A stretch of 64,000 bases of DNA from Labia minor (taxonomy: Eukaryota; Arthropoda; Insecta; Dermaptera; Spongiphoridae): contig OY720346.1 in the NCBI GenBank assembly GCA_963082975.1, positions 41,009,787-41,073,786 on the forward strand, in the 5' to 3' direction. A program made the position numbers and the translations under genes. The notes beneath the pieces were generated by a model. The model was not told the DNA's origin. It saw only the letters and a program-made list of their open reading frames with translations, and ran no database searches. Shown piece by piece: positions 11,185 to 22,440 of this stretch. Each line of letters opens with the position of its first letter. Within the stretch, counting starts at the first letter, position 1.

Positions 11185-12200
11185 GAAGTTAAAAATTGGA
11201 TGCCTGCAGCGCCACCTATTTATGCCCTAGAAACACTAAAAACACGGAATCAAAGGCTCCCCAGGAGTGGGATAGGCTGCACTGAATCAACCGGGGTCCA
11301 CCTCAATGGGACGGGTGTAACACGAACACCAGATGGTGTTGCAGGCGAAAACGGTTGACTCTTCAGGCGCCCAATAGATGGCATCGCAAATTGTTTGATA
11401 AATAATTTAAATTACATTGTAACAAATCAAATATCAAAGTTAAATTATTTAATATTTGATAAATAAATACAAATTTCACAGCAATATAGAAATTCACAAT
11501 AAGCACTATTAAATCAAATATATTCAAGAACTCCTCTCAGTATATCTTTTATAGTTTTTCACATGTTTAAAAATTGCATAAAACTGCTATATATAGAATT
11601 TCAGCTTTGTTGAATCGCTAAAAGTACCGGAATTAATTTTTTAGCACGTTGACTAACAATCACGCGCCAGCATGTGACCAGATGCCCTCAACAAAGAGCC
11701 AAACTCGCGCTGGTTTAATAAATACTATTTATTAATTCTAATTTATAATTTAATTTAAATATAATATATATATGTGTTAATTTATCCAATTGGAATTTGC
11801 ATGATAGCCGAGCGGAGATATCCCACATTTTCCCTTTTCACTAAGAACATTTCGTATGTGTTTCTCTCGTTTCAAATATTGACATTGAAGAAAATTTTTA
11901 ATCCATACATATTAAATATTAACAAGAACATTATTCGTTTATTTTATTTATGTAAATTACATAAAAGTAGGTGGAGTTTTCTGTTAATTTAAAAATTATT
12001 TATTTGGATATAAAACTAACATTTTTGAAAAAAGCATATTTGATTTCTGTAATGCTAATTTTATATCTCAATAAATAATTTTTAAATTCCAAATATTCAT
12101 TAAAAAAAAATTTAAAAATGCCTCCCTCGTCGGTTGGTAAAAACGCTCACACATGCCCACCTGGCCTCTGTGTATGGATGCTCTGTGATATATATATATA
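11185..12200 (-). repeat. Repeat family A, copy 3 (minus orientation)
   Basis: The reverse complement of the family A order is seen: the ACACCAGATGGTGTT foldback block at 11335, a block at about 11590-11720 that also recurs at 54480-54830, the AATTGGAATTTGCATGATAG block at 11790, the long foldback at 11985-12095 and the edge motif CCTCGTCGGTTGGTAAAAA at 12124. Open frames at 12112-12330 are repeat-derived. Confidence 0.75.
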
Positions 12201-12529
12201 TGTAGGATTTGAAAATAGCAAACAAAAAGTTGAATTGTTGCGCGGGATCACCAGGACAACTGAAATACAAACAACACGAACCGCTATGAATCCACACGGC
12301 TTCACTCACGACTACACGGTCTCAAGTTGAAACTCTCAACGATTAATTTTTAATTTTTATTAATTGTTATTTGTGTTTATGTCATCAATACTGTCCCGTT
12401 TTTTTCAATATTTATGACATTTCGTAATTTTTTTTTCAAAATTTTTTCAATTTAGTTCTAAAAAAAAGGTATACCCTTTGTCCCGGTTTGGTGTTTTCGA
12501 AATATGGTCACCCTTGTCATCGATCAACA

Positions 12530-13015
12530 TGAAAAATAATTGTTTTATATATTTTAATTTTGATCCTCTTTGATGAGATAAGCCCCTTTACTGCATAATA
12601 ACAGGCGTAACTCAATTACAACGTCGATTTAAAATCTTCTCGAATATTATTATCCTTTGTGATTAGAGATCTTGAGTATTTAAATATTTATACTTTTTCA
12701 AATTCTACATTTTGTATGTTAATTGTATGTAAGTCGTATCGGTATCATAATTCTTGAATTTTTTTGTTTAATTACATTTCGGTTGATTCTTCCCCAATTT
12801 CTCTAATCACATGTCTCCTCTTCCAGTACAATTCATTTACCTATCAATGTTGCATAAGGCATTTAAATTTCTTAATTTGGCTAGAACACTCCATTTTTTA
12901 AAATTTTAAATAGAGGGAGAGAGAGAGGTTCTAATTATATATATATCTGTTTCTATGACAGCAAAAAAGTAAACAAATTACATACATACAAACACTCTTC
13001 TTTATATATATTTCT
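12530..13015 (+). repeat. Deleted copy of repeat C
   Basis: The segment starting TGTTTTATATATTTTAATTTT matches the antisense reverse-transcriptase part of repeat C (ACTGCATAATAACAGGCG and so on). It then jumps to the CCTCTTCCAG...TTGCATAAGG block and ends with ACAGCAAAAAAGTAAACAA and CATACAAACACTCTTC, as does the copy at 37955-39850. Confidence 0.7.
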
Positions 13016-13129
13016 GGAAAATGGAACACCCGCAGCTCAGCTCAGGAGTTACCTAAGGTTCTAATTTCTTTTTTATTTTTCATCATTTGAGGTACCCTTC
13101 ACCTCAGAAAAATTTGGTTACCCTACTCC

Positions 13130-13552
13130 TTGTATTTTAGGCTCTGGAGTTTTTTTGCGTACAGACGGACACCGTCGTATTAAATATATAGATATGTAAG
13201 ACCAGGCTGTGAAGTCATGAATGGCTGGATGACGTCATATAATTTTAAATTTAAGAAAAAACTAATAAAGATGATTTTTCTCGAGGATAAAACCAATACA
13301 AAGTCCATGATTTGGGGTGATATGTAAAAAATCTCCTCATGTGAAATTTGGTGTGAAAATAACCATTCCATTCTTATCGTCGTTCTCTAATACTACCACT
13401 TCCGGTTTCCGGATTGGCACCAAAAGTTGATCAATTCATCATATTGATGTATTAAGTAAATATACCAAATTTCATCAAAATCCGTTGAACCGTTCAAGCT
13501 GTATACATCTATACGGACGGACGGACAGACATCATGCTAAAAATACTTTTAC
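13130..13552 (+). repeat. Repeat family D, copy 2 (5' part missing)
   Basis: It begins near the ATGTAAGACCAGGCTGTGA block and has one intact TGACGTCA (13229) plus a mutated one (13209). It runs through TATACGGACGGACGGACAG to CATGCTAAAAATACTTTT at about 13550. The first residues that seem to extend the next gene upstream of 13600 come from this repeat. Confidence 0.75.
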
Positions 13553-13599
13553 TCTTTACTCCTGTAAATTATAGTTGTGATCAAGAATTATCTCAACAA

Positions 13600-14258
13600 A
13601 TGAGGAGATTACCGCAAGAATTAGTAGGTAATATTCTGAAATATTCAACAATACAACAATTGCTTGTTTTTAGTGAAGACCCATATTATTACAATGTGAT
13701 TATCAATTCTGAGATTGTCTCTTCTATACATGCAATATCATTCGACGGTCCGGATTCCATCTTTGTTGAACAATTTTTTGAACGATTCTATTTTTTAATA
13801 GAAACTCTTCATGTATATGAGATGAATTATGAATTTTTAATCAAGTTTATAAAACATTGTCCCATGCTACGATTAAAAAAAATTATTTATCAATTTTCCT
13901 CCTATAATCAATTATTTATAATAGCAAATCTTCTACAAAAATTAGCAAGTCTTATCCAAGAAGGTAAATTGCCAACTTGTCCTATTTTCAATATGGTAGA
14001 AGAAATTATAAGTGTGTATTTACCACGTGGTGATATTTTTCTATGGGCTATTAATTTTTTTTTTCCAAATTTAAAAAAGTTAACTATTCCAAATCATAAT
14101 TTTTTTAACTAATCCATTATTTATGAAAATTAACAAACTTGTAACATTAAATTTTCCGGGTTCTATTATAAATACAATTATACCATTGAAAACAATAGTT
14201 GACTTCTCTAATTTAAGACAATTAGAAATCGGTTTTGTTTCTGATAATGAGACATGGC
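13600..14258 (+). pseudogene. F-box/leucine-rich-repeat protein, 5' fragment
   Basis: The chosen start, ATG at 13600, opens MRRLPQELVGNILKYST, a recognisable F-box helix with LP-x-E-L-x-x-x-I-L; an in-frame ATG at 13534 is repeat D sequence. F-box proteins link substrates to SCF ubiquitin ligases. After the F-box come leucine- and isoleucine-rich segments of LRR style: LIETLHVYEM, LRLKKIIYQF, FPNLKKLTIPN, then after a frameshift in a T run near 14105, KLVTLNFPGS and FSNLRQLEIGF. The reading stops making sense near 14258, where hAT transposase begins on the other strand. The missing end of the gene lies at 16590-16830 beyond the transposon. Frameshift plus insertion make this a pseudogene or a disrupted allele. 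Confidence 0.7.
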
Positions 14259-16581
14259 CATTCGCACAAATATGTTGTTGGGAAAGGGAGAAGAGAATAT
14301 TCAGAGCCCTTTTGCCAAGCATTGGATATTCATCACGGATTCTGCACCAAAAATCGATGAGAGGCATCGTTTTGAACAGTGACTCCATACTTGTATCTTA
14401 TCACATTTCTAAAAGAGATTCATATACCTCGTTTGACATACTTTCGGGCTTTTGCAAGTTGGGTAAAAAAGGATTATGAATCCATGAATTCACTTTAATT
14501 TTTGTATTCTGTTCTTCGGGAAAATACTTTTCAAAAGATGCGCGCATCGAACTGAGATATTGGACCAATTCTTCAAACCCATCATCTTGAAACATTTCTG
14601 AGTCGTTATCGCTAACAAACTCACTGAGTGACGTAAAGCTTTCTATTTCTTTCTTACCAACGCAAATAATCCAAAAATCTAATTTTCTTTTGAAGGCAGT
14701 TATTTTGTTATAGGCCTGAAACACTGTTGTCTGTTTACCTTGCAATGATAAATTGAATTCGTTCAGTTTTTGAAAGATATCCGCCATAAAAGACAATCGG
14801 AACAACCAAGTTTTATCATACAAACGGTCCTTCAAATTAAAAGAAGTATCTGCTGAAAGAAACATTTGTAACTCGGCTCTAAGTTCAAATAGCCTTGTTA
14901 AAGTTTTACCCCGAGACAGCCATCGCACTTCTGTATGGAGCAGCAGTGTTTTATGTTTGCTGCCATAATCTTCACACAATAATGAGAACAATCGGGATTG
15001 TAGTGGTCGTGATTTGATAAAATTAATTATTTTTACCGCTTCATCCATAACTAATTTTAGATTTGACGGCATTTGCTTGATCGCAAGTGCTTGTCTATGC
15101 AGAATACAATGGCTGGAACTACAATTAGGCGCTTTATCTTTTCGTGACACTGCTCCTGCTGTTTTACCTGTCATCGCCTTGGCTCCATCTGTACTAATGT
15201 CAATGCAATTGTTCCAACTAAGATTATTTTCTTCAAAAAATATATTTATTTTGTTAAAAATTTCTTCCCCGGTAGTGTTTGTGGGCAACGGTGAACACAT
15301 AAGCATGTCTTCTTCAAAAGAACTTTTAAATGGATATCTCACGATAACCAGCAAGATAGCCAAACCAGCGACATCAGTCGACTCGTCCATTTGCAAGGCG
15401 AATCGTGTTTTTTGTAGACGTGTAACTAGTTCTTGTTTGACATAGCTTGCCAGATCATGGATTCGCCGTGAAACAGTATCGTTTGATAGCGGCACAGTAG
15501 AAAGATGCTTTGCAGATTTTTCATCGAGCATACATTTTGTTATGTCTAATACACATGGCTTTATTAAATTCTCAGCGATAGTGTGCGCTTCACCTGCTTG
15601 TGCAATGCGATAGCTAACTAAATATGATGCCTCCGTGGCCTTTCGTTAATAGTTTGTGTTACATGCATCATATTTTTTTGACTTTTTAATAACTGATCTT
15701 TTTTACGAACAAAAAATTCTTTATTCTTGTCTTTAGACTCGGGGTGTACAGTTTCTAAATGTCGGCGCAATTTGGCAGGTGCCATGGAACTATTAGGAAG
15801 CAATTTACTACATAGCATGCAGAGAGGTGAGCCGTTGGAATCAACAAATCCGAAACTGATATATGAATCATCATTCTTCCTTTTTTTTGTCTTTGAAACC
15901 GTCGAGCTTGACGTCGTGGCATCATCGTCTGGATCGGTGATTGCTATATTCTCCGCGCGTACTGCTTTTGAACATTCAGCGTAATTAGAAGATGTTGCAT
16001 CACGTTTAACACCTTTAAGCCAACGTTTCATTCTTCTTTATTTAAAATGTTACACGTCGGGATGATGGGGTCTAAATAATGCACAATCGTTTCTGCGTAT
16101 AAATTTAGTAACAATGAAGAAATGTATAAAACTGAAACAGAATACAGCAGGCAGTAGAACAATGAAAACTAGTTTATCGCTAGCGAGCTTGTAAGTAGGT
16201 AGATAGAAACTTATCGCTCCGAACGCTAATCGTCAATTGATGCAAAAATAAAAAGAGAAATATAAAATTTGCGTTGTAATTTCGACTTTATTTTTTGAAG
16301 TTAGAGTCGAAAGCCGCTTGTTGATAACTATAGCGTCTAATTCAGTGGCGGCTTTTATCAAAGGAACTGCGCGTTCACAATTTTAACACACAAAGTTGAC
16401 AATATTTACAAAACAAATTCTTTTTTTATTTATAATATCTCCCTTTAACCTATTTATTTTATTCTATTTTAAAATATTGAAATTATTTAATTTATAATAT
16501 ATACTCCGCAATTCTTGCGGAACCCTTACAGAGGTATCGCGGAACCCTAGGGTTCCGCGGAACACACTTTGAGTATAGCTG
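14259..16581 (-). mobile_element. hAT transposon inserted in the F-box/LRR gene
   Basis: The right end on the plus strand, rc CAGCTATACTCAAAGTGTG, has the CAG start and the subterminal TTCCGCGGAACCC foldback of hAT/Charlie-type elements. The 8 bases next to it are ATCTAGAG. No matching terminus or target duplication is visible near 14258, so the left end is probably deleted. The transposase lies on the minus strand. The non-coding part at about 16040-16560 is the 5' region of the element. Confidence 0.8.
14262..16031 (-). pseudogene. hAT transposase (ZBED/SCAND3-like)
   Basis: The protein starts MKRWLKGVKRD at 16031. A BED-type zinc finger follows (CMLCSKLL...LRRHLETVH, about residues 70-95). 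A one-base frameshift near 15650 separates it from the catalytic part, which continues ATEASYLVSYRIAQ. The catalytic region shows FALQMDESTDVAG with the first acidic residue, the CILHRQALA motif, and the LHTEVRWLSRG segment typical of the ZBED5/SCAND3/FAM200 group. Two consecutive stops (TGA TAA) follow VYESLLEM at about 14393. The frame then resumes with LIDFWCRIRDEYP and KRALNILFSL, the C-terminal dimerisation region, and ends abruptly. Cut-and-paste transposition is its normal role. The frameshift, the stops and the missing C-terminus make this copy inactive. Confidence 0.9.
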
Positions 16582-16589
16582 ATCTAGAG

Positions 16590-16830
16590 GATATCCATAA
16601 AATAAAAAAAATTAAATATTTTATCTTTGTATGAATGTCCATTAATATGTAATAGAGTACTTCCATACATTTTTCAATGTAAATCATTAAATCAATTATT
16701 TCTTGATTTCACAAATATAAAAATTGATATTAGGACAATTAAAAATAACTTGCGTCTTCATACATTGAACTTCGTAACATTGGAAGAAAGTCGAATTTTA
16801 AAAAAATTGTTACCTTATAATTTAATGTAA
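16590..16830 (+). pseudogene. F-box/leucine-rich-repeat protein, 3' fragment
   Basis: Just past the hAT end the plus strand reads KKLNILSLYECPLICNRV, then SLNQLFLDFTNIKID and LRLHTLNFVTLEES, three more LRR-like units, ending at a stop at 16828-16830. Style and composition match the fragment ending near 14258, so I read it as the C-terminus of the same gene. There is no start codon at the head, as expected for an internal part. Confidence 0.6.
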
Positions 16831-17714
16831 TATCGAAAGTATTGACCGTATTAAAAATAACTTTTTTTAAACATTTCTTATGATGGTTATAAAAGTTTAA
16901 GTGATTTTAATAATTATTTAACATTTCTATTGTATATAATATCTATATTACAAATATTATTATTTTTAATAATTGAAAATACTAAGTACTTTAATATAAA
17001 AAATTAAATAAATTGCTATTGTATTTATTTATTTTAATATTTAAGCGAATGTGTATACTTATATTAAAATTAATAAAAATATATTATTTTAATAAGTAAA
17101 GTGACAGCTTTAATATAAAAAACTTAATAAATTGTATTTCTTGTTGATTTATAGTAAATTTATAAAATCATCTATAATACAAAAATTTAACAAATATTGT
17201 CATTGGATCTTTATGTCATAGTTATATAATATCTTTATTAAAATAAATATATAATAAATACTTGTACAAGTTGATAATTGAAAAACTGTGATACGGTCAT
17301 TTGTATTTAATATTTTTAATGTATATATTAATTAATATTAATAATAATAATTCATGAATATTAATAAATATTATAAAATTAAATTTGTGAATTTATTTTG
17401 TTTTACTTTTCAATCCCATAACTTTTCTTATATTTTTTCTATATAATCTATATAATTAATATAAAATATACATATAAAAAAAAAGTTTTTCTCATTGTGT
17501 ACATTTGTGTTAAATTCATTGTTTCATTTATTTTATAAATAAACTTTAAAATTTCTTTAAATTCTTATACCAACATTTTTACAACCCTATATATACTCTA
17601 GAGATGTTTTTTCTTGAACTGAAACATAACATTTGTATTATATTTTGAGAAACGTCAGGTATAAAAAGGGTCGTTTGTTGTATTATTATTGCCTCTCCTT
17701 TTCAAGTAAACAAA
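16831..17714. other. Very AT-rich DNA, nothing recognised
   Basis: Downstream of the broken F-box/LRR gene. No open frames, repeats or signals stand out. Confidence 0.5.
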
Positions 17715-17780
17715 ATCTAATCAAAAACATACCTGCTAAAAAGGGGGGCCAAGTTCCTATCGGCTATTTGTTTGCCTAAA
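17715..17780 (-). repeat. Fragment shared with 7145-7195
   Basis: Contains CCAAGTTCCTATCGGCTATT, the reverse complement of the tail of repeat I copy 1, including the CATACCTGCTAAAAAG block. Confidence 0.7.
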
Positions 17781-17827
17781 AAAGGGTTCAAATCCATCCC
17801 AATGCCAAGTTTAGATGCACTTTAAAA

Positions 17828-17974
17828 TCAATCATAATCATTTTCATCAACAGCCTGATCCACTGGTAAACAAACATTTGGCATTCCCAATAATCGCCAC
17901 CACACCCAGTCCTCCGCCTCTTGCATCCAGTCACGCCACTTTATTCGCGTCAACGGTCCATCTGGCCGAAATTC
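17828..17974 (-). pseudogene. Short unknown coding-like fragment
   Basis: The minus strand reads EFRPDGPLTRIKWRDWMQEA, then EDWVWWRLLGMPN and a short acidic tail to a stop. The W-rich, charged pattern resembles the last part of some non-LTR reverse transcriptases, but no diagnostic motif is present. It could be chance. Confidence 0.2.
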
Positions 17975-18044
17975 ACTTTACCATACACCCAACTTAAATA
18001 TAGTTGTTAAAATACGTAGGTACTTGGCTTAAAATATCTAAAAT

Positions 18045-18176
18045 TATAATACTTAAAAATTTGAACTTGGCAGGTTTTCGTGCTGTAATAACACTAGATT
18101 ATTTGTATAATTATATTTATTATTTATATTTATAAATTAACCTGCCAAGTTCAAATTTCTAAGTATTATAATTATA
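18045..18176. repeat. Foldback with 31-bp arms
   Basis: The arm at about 18047-18079 (centre TTGAACTTGGCAGGTT) is repeated as its reverse complement at about 18140-18172 (AACCTGCCAAGTTCAA), with about 60 bases between. The arms differ at a single position. A small foldback MITE is likely. Confidence 0.75.
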
Positions 18177-18299
18177 TTATATTATGACAAGTTTCTTAAA
18201 ACTATAATTGAACAAAAGACCTAAAGGTCGAAAACATAAAAGAAATATTTTCAATGATGAAGCGAAAATATTTCATGAATTCATTTTGTTAAACTCATA

Positions 18300-18460
18300 A
18301 ATTACATGGCATGTGGCGTCCGAATATTTGCAAAGGGGGGTCAGTTAGTTGAAAATAACCAGAGGCGGCTTGGAGGGGAATGTAGAGTTTTCCCACAGAT
18401 GGCGCCAAAAACTTTGTTTCACGGAGAACAATAGAGTTTAGGGGCCTGAGTTTTCCTTAA
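18300..18460. other. GC-richer patch, unassigned
   Basis: Contains CACAGATGGCGCCAAAAAC, similar in style to the 'gcgccacct' phrases at 10088 and 11209. It is probably an old repeat end; no coding capacity. Confidence 0.3.
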
Positions 18461-18464
18461 TCAG

Positions 18465-18765
18465 TCTTCTAATTTGATTTAATTTCTAATATTAAATAAA
18501 TAACTTTACTTTATTATCAATACCTCTTTATAATTTGGTAAAATACCAATTATAATTATGTTAAATTCTTTTATTATTAAATATTAATTTTATCTTAATT
18601 TAATATTTGATTTTTATTCTGAATGAATTCAACTTAACCGTTTCACTTATTTACTATTCAAATTTGCCAGAGTGCTACCAAATTAAATTAAATATCAAAT
18701 TTATTAATTTTAAAATCAATTGAAATCGCCCATACTAAGTCTCCACTATACTACTTTGATATTAA
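18465..18765 (+). repeat. Repeat family E, copy 1
   Basis: A block containing AATTTGATTTAATTTC, a central TGAATGAATTCAACTTAACC and CCAGAGTGCTACCAAATT recurs inverted at 60485-60810 and in part at 62190-62300. It has no coding capacity. Confidence 0.65.
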
Positions 18766-18954
18766 CTCATCTACTAAATTAATTAATATATAACTTCTAT
18801 TTATAAAGTGACAGCAAGTAGTAAATGAAGAATTTTAATGATTATTATTTTATTATTATTAATTAAAATTTAGGATATAAGAATTGAACAAAATAAATTC
18901 ATAAAGTACATTTTCAAATATTTATTTAAAATTATTATATGAATATAATAATTT

Positions 18955-19358
18955 AACTAGTTGACCTGTGACCAGGTCCGAACCGACCGACGGTTTGAAG
19001 TAAATTAATTTCCAGCTACAGAAACAATTTCAAATAATTTAATAATAATATATCTATTAATATAATAAAAAACAGATATGAATATAACATAAATATTTTA
19101 AATTTTATTTTATTTATAATATATATGTAAGACCAGGCTGTGACGTCATCAATGGCTGGATGACGTCATATAATTTTAAATTTAAGAAAAAACTAATAAA
19201 GATGATTATTCTCGAGGATAAAACCAATACAAACTGCATGGTTCGTGGTGATATGTAAAAAATCTCCTCATGTGAAATTTGGTGTGAAAATAACCCTTCC
19301 CATCCTATCGTCGATCGCTAATACTACCACTTCCGGTTTCCGGATTGGCACCAAATTA
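18955..19358 (+). repeat. Repeat family D, copy 3
   Basis: Starts AGTTGACCTGTGACCAGGTC with the GACCTG/CAGGTC foldback mutated in its loop. TGACGTCA sites lie at 19141 and 19161. It ends after CGGTTTCCGGATTGGCACC, so the CGGACGGACGG tail is missing. Confidence 0.8.
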
Positions 19359-20094
19359 ATTTTTTACTGAAATTGCAAACACCGTTTGAAACGGGTTCAA
19401 CTAGTTTAATAATAATATTCTATCAACAATTTCAATGTAATTCATTACTTTAAATAGAGTTGTATATAATAATAAGATATGTAAGTATATATTTGGTAGA
19501 TATAGATATTATATTCAATTTATACAATAATAATTTAATTTGTTTTGTAGATTGGAATGATTTAGTTTGTCTTTTAGTTCTACTTCAAGTTTTCTTTCTC
19601 TCATTCTCTCTCTCTTTCTCTCTCCATCTCTCTCTCTCTCTCTCTCTCTTTTTACTGTGATTTTAGGTGGCATCAAGTTGAAGGCTAACGCCGATTGACA
19701 AGTCCTATAATCCTCTAAAAGCCAAACAAAATGGGCGTCCGCGTGCCCATAACTCGATTATACCCGTGTACAGCACATTTCCATTAAGGGGGAACCAATT
19801 CCTTGATATGACCTGACACCCCGACCACAGCGGCCCTTGGCTATCCGTTTTTATTTTGAAAGGGGGTAAAGGTCGAAGTACCATTTTATCCTTTTTATTT
19901 TATTTTTTTTTGTTTTTTTTTCCTAAGTCTTTGTTAATTTAAATTGTACTCATAAAGTTCAGTATTAAATTATATCGTAAAATAAAATATTATAATACAC
20001 CAGAAACTTAATTTCACTTTTTAAGTGTTTTCGATCTTTCCAAACATGACATTAATATGTATATATTATATATATAATAAAAATAATATATATA
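19359..20094. other. Mixed DNA with a CT-rich tract
   Basis: A (CT)n tract lies at about 19590-19652. The part at about 19660-19880 is richer in G and C, with no coding frame that I can assign. The rest is AT-rich. Confidence 0.4.
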
Positions 20095-20777
20095 TACGAA
20101 GGTCATTCAATAAGCAAAGAGACAAATGGCCATAGCTCAAAAACGGTTTTTTCTTACTTAAAATTCTTACAACTTTAGGTTAAAGTCTTTTCTAAATTTT
20201 GTTTTTAGTATTTTATTTAAAAAATTTTTTTTTTACCTTTTACCCCATTTCCCATCTTAATATTCTTATTTAACATAAAGGATAATTTTGTAGTAGAGTA
20301 TTAGAAAAATCAGATAATTTTTATTTCTACTTGGTATATTATTTTTATAATAATAATTTTTATAAGAAATGATTTTTTATCTTTTCATTTATAAAAGAAA
20401 TATAAAATACTTAAATTTTACTTCTCTTTTAGATATAATTAATGAAATTTAATTCATTGCTGGTCTGAATCCTTTCACAATTTATTAATATATTTTATCA
20501 TATTATTTCAACATAATCACCTCCCACAGTTATGCACTTGTCGCATCTTTCTTGAAGCTTCCCAAAAATTGGGTTGGGAGGTCTTACCTCATCCTGCTTA
20601 CAGTCCTAACCTCGCGCTATCTGATTTTTACCTGTTTGGACCACTCAAAGTGAAAAAAAAAATTTGTTAACAATGAGGAAGTTAAGGAAGAGGTGCAAAA
20701 GTGGCTTCAGGGTAAATTGAAAGAATTCTTCGCCAAGGGAATTAGGTCTTTTTACTTATAGAATGATCCTCGTGTGT
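20095..20777 (+). mobile_element. Non-autonomous mariner-type element
   Basis: The left end (ACGAAGGTCATTCAATAAGC) matches the reverse complement of the right end (CACGAGGATCATTCTATAAG), and TA lies at both flanks. The left part carries an antisense stretch of the type found near mariner 5' regions; the right part keeps the end of the transposase gene. It is an internal-deletion derivative. Confidence 0.75.
20572..20761 (+). pseudogene. Mariner-type transposase, C-terminal fragment
   Basis: Reads GWEVLPHPAYSPNLALSDFY then LFGPLKV: the H-P-x-Y-S-P-x-L-x-x-S-D block carries the third catalytic acidic residue of mariner transposases. After a frameshift in a run of A near 20650, NNEEVKEEVQKWLQ and KEFFAKGI follow, as in SETMAR-like mariner proteins. 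The N-terminal domain and the first two catalytic residues are absent, so it cannot transpose itself. Confidence 0.85.
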
Positions 20778-20969
20778 TATATATATATATAATAAAAAAT
20801 AATAATTATTTTATAATTTTATTTTATATAAATGTTTTATTTTGAAAATGGACATATAGTATTAGAAATTAGTATTATTGCAAAGAAATTGCAAGGATAT
20901 AATTGTACAACAAAAACTTTCTAGATTTCAAAAGAATTTTTTTCAAAGGATGATATTTATTGTTAACTA

Positions 20970-22205
20970 GCTGCTCAGAGCTGTCGAAGGCGCTCTTCAA
21001 ACCTAAACGGGGGCTCCGCCCCCTGTACCCCCGAGTGGTACATAGTATTTGGTTGAAAGTAGTAAAAGGTTTTCATCCATTTTGTTTCAATCAGTATATT
21101 ACATAAAACATTCATTTTTTTTGTGTTCTTATTTAAAATACATTTTAATTTAATCGGTAAATTAATTATATATATTATTATTGTATATGTTATATTTATC
21201 TATCTATGTGGCTCAAAGATACTCGAAAGTTCTTGGCCGCAACGACCATATTTCTCCAAGTGTCCCTATCCTGAGCCCATGTCCCATCTCTCTTATGACC
21301 CTTCCTACGCGACCTTGGTCTTCCAGGCGGACGTTTTCCAATCGGTCTCCGCACCAATATCTTTTTCCTCTCCCATTCTAGCCACGTCTCCTGCTTATCG
21401 CAGCTTTTTCCCTTTTATAAACCTAACTATTTCTGAAGATGCATAGAGGTCATGCAATTCCTCGTTATGCAGTCTTCGCCATTCCACGGTGACCTCATCT
21501 TTCTTTGGCCAATAAATGCTGGGAAGAATCCTATTCTCAAATACTCTGAATCTACTCTCATCTCCCAGGGTCATAGGCCATGCGTCCCACCCATATAATA
21601 CAATAGGCAAAATAATTGGTTTATATATTTTAATTTTGATTCCTTTTGGCAATAATTTTGATGAGATAAGCCTCTTTACTGCATGATAACAGGCGTTTCC
21701 CGATTGCAACCTCGATTTAAATTCTTCTCAAATATTATTATCCTTCGTGATTACATTCAATTTTTCTACATATTCAAATTCTACATTTTGTATATATTTT
21801 GTATGTTAATGCTGTTCCTCTTTGTTACTAAATATTTTTTCTTATCATTATTAATTTCAAACCCCATCTCTTTTTCTACCTCCATTAATTTTTCCTCGCT
21901 ATCTGTAATTGCAATTGCCGAATCTCCTTTTATATTTAAATCGTCTGGGTAATCTAATATTTTACAATGGATTTCTGCAACAAAATTTGAAAAAGTTTAT
22001 CCGGATCTATTGAGTCATACGTATGTTTTACTAAAGTCTACAAATACAATTAGTAATTGTTGAATAGAAATATTGAATTCGAGGTATTTTTCTAATATCT
22101 GTCATAATGAAAATATCTTAATTAATGTTGATCGATTTGGCCTGAACCAGCAATGATATCTCCTAATATTTCCTTCGCCAAGTATTTTCTATGTTATAAT
22201 AAAAT
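20970..22205. repeat. Repeat C, copy 1, left part
   Basis: Starts ACTAGCTGCTCAGAGC and contains the GC-rich foldback GGGGGCTCCGCCCCC at about 21006, CGAGTGGTACATAGTATTTG and GGTTTTCATCCATTTTGTTT. The same start is seen at 31997, 37955 and 61454. The minus strand holds a reverse-transcriptase remnant. The right part resumes at 23740 after about 1.5 kb that is absent from copy 3. Confidence 0.8.
21183..22170 (-). pseudogene. Non-LTR reverse transcriptase remnant
   Basis: Read on the minus strand, the fragments come in the right order for a non-LTR (RTE/Jockey-type) reverse transcriptase: FRPNRSTLIKIFSL at about 22150, QILEKY then VFVDFSKTY and a frame-shifted DSIDPD at about 22010-22060, YPDDLNIKGDS at about 21930 (the YADD catalytic box with A changed to P), KEMGFEINNDKKKY, FKSRLQSGNACYHAVKRLIS, then LYGWDAWPMTLGDE, FENRILPSIYWPKKDEVT and EWRRLHNEELHDLYAS. 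The end reads like DTWRNMVVAAKNFRV. Frameshifts and stops make it inactive. The RT runs opposite to the presumed 3' tail of repeat C. Confidence 0.9.
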
Positions 22206-22279
22206 TTTTATGTAAATATTAGATGGAGAATTAATACGATTAATAATTAATAATAGAGTATACTATTTAAATATTTCAA

Positions 22280-22440
22280 GTTTAAATTGGGTGGCTTGTA
22301 TTGATGGTTGCCTAAATGCCAGGGGCTCCTAGTCGAGTAAACGCTCGCTCACTCAGTCAGTCAGTCGATTTCGTTGTGTGAGTGCGCATGCCAAGGCGGG
22401 CGGCGATGACGCTCTTTCTCTCTCTACTATATCAAAAGGG
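22280..22440 (+). promoter_or_regulatory. Promoter and first-exon-like island
   Basis: A GC-rich patch in AT-rich DNA holds three TCAGTC initiator-like units at 22353-22366, then ATG at 22388 (and 22406 in frame), and a strong splice donor, AAAAGG-GTAAGTG, at 22440. The short frame would begin MPRRAAMTLFLSLLYQK and leave phase 1. It lies inside about 1.5 kb that interrupts repeat C. No TATA box is visible. Suggestive only. Confidence 0.35.

Noticed and set aside
13534..13599. In-frame extension of the F-box protein upstream of 13600
   Set aside because: These bases belong largely to the end of repeat D, which occurs elsewhere without the gene.
15014..15984. Plus-strand frames of 143 and 85 codons opposite the hAT transposase
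   Set aside because: Shadow frames of the minus-strand transposase, whose motifs are clear.
19460..19660. 66-codon frame with hydrophobic and serine-rich end
   Set aside because: The end is the CT microsatellite; the rest is AT-driven.
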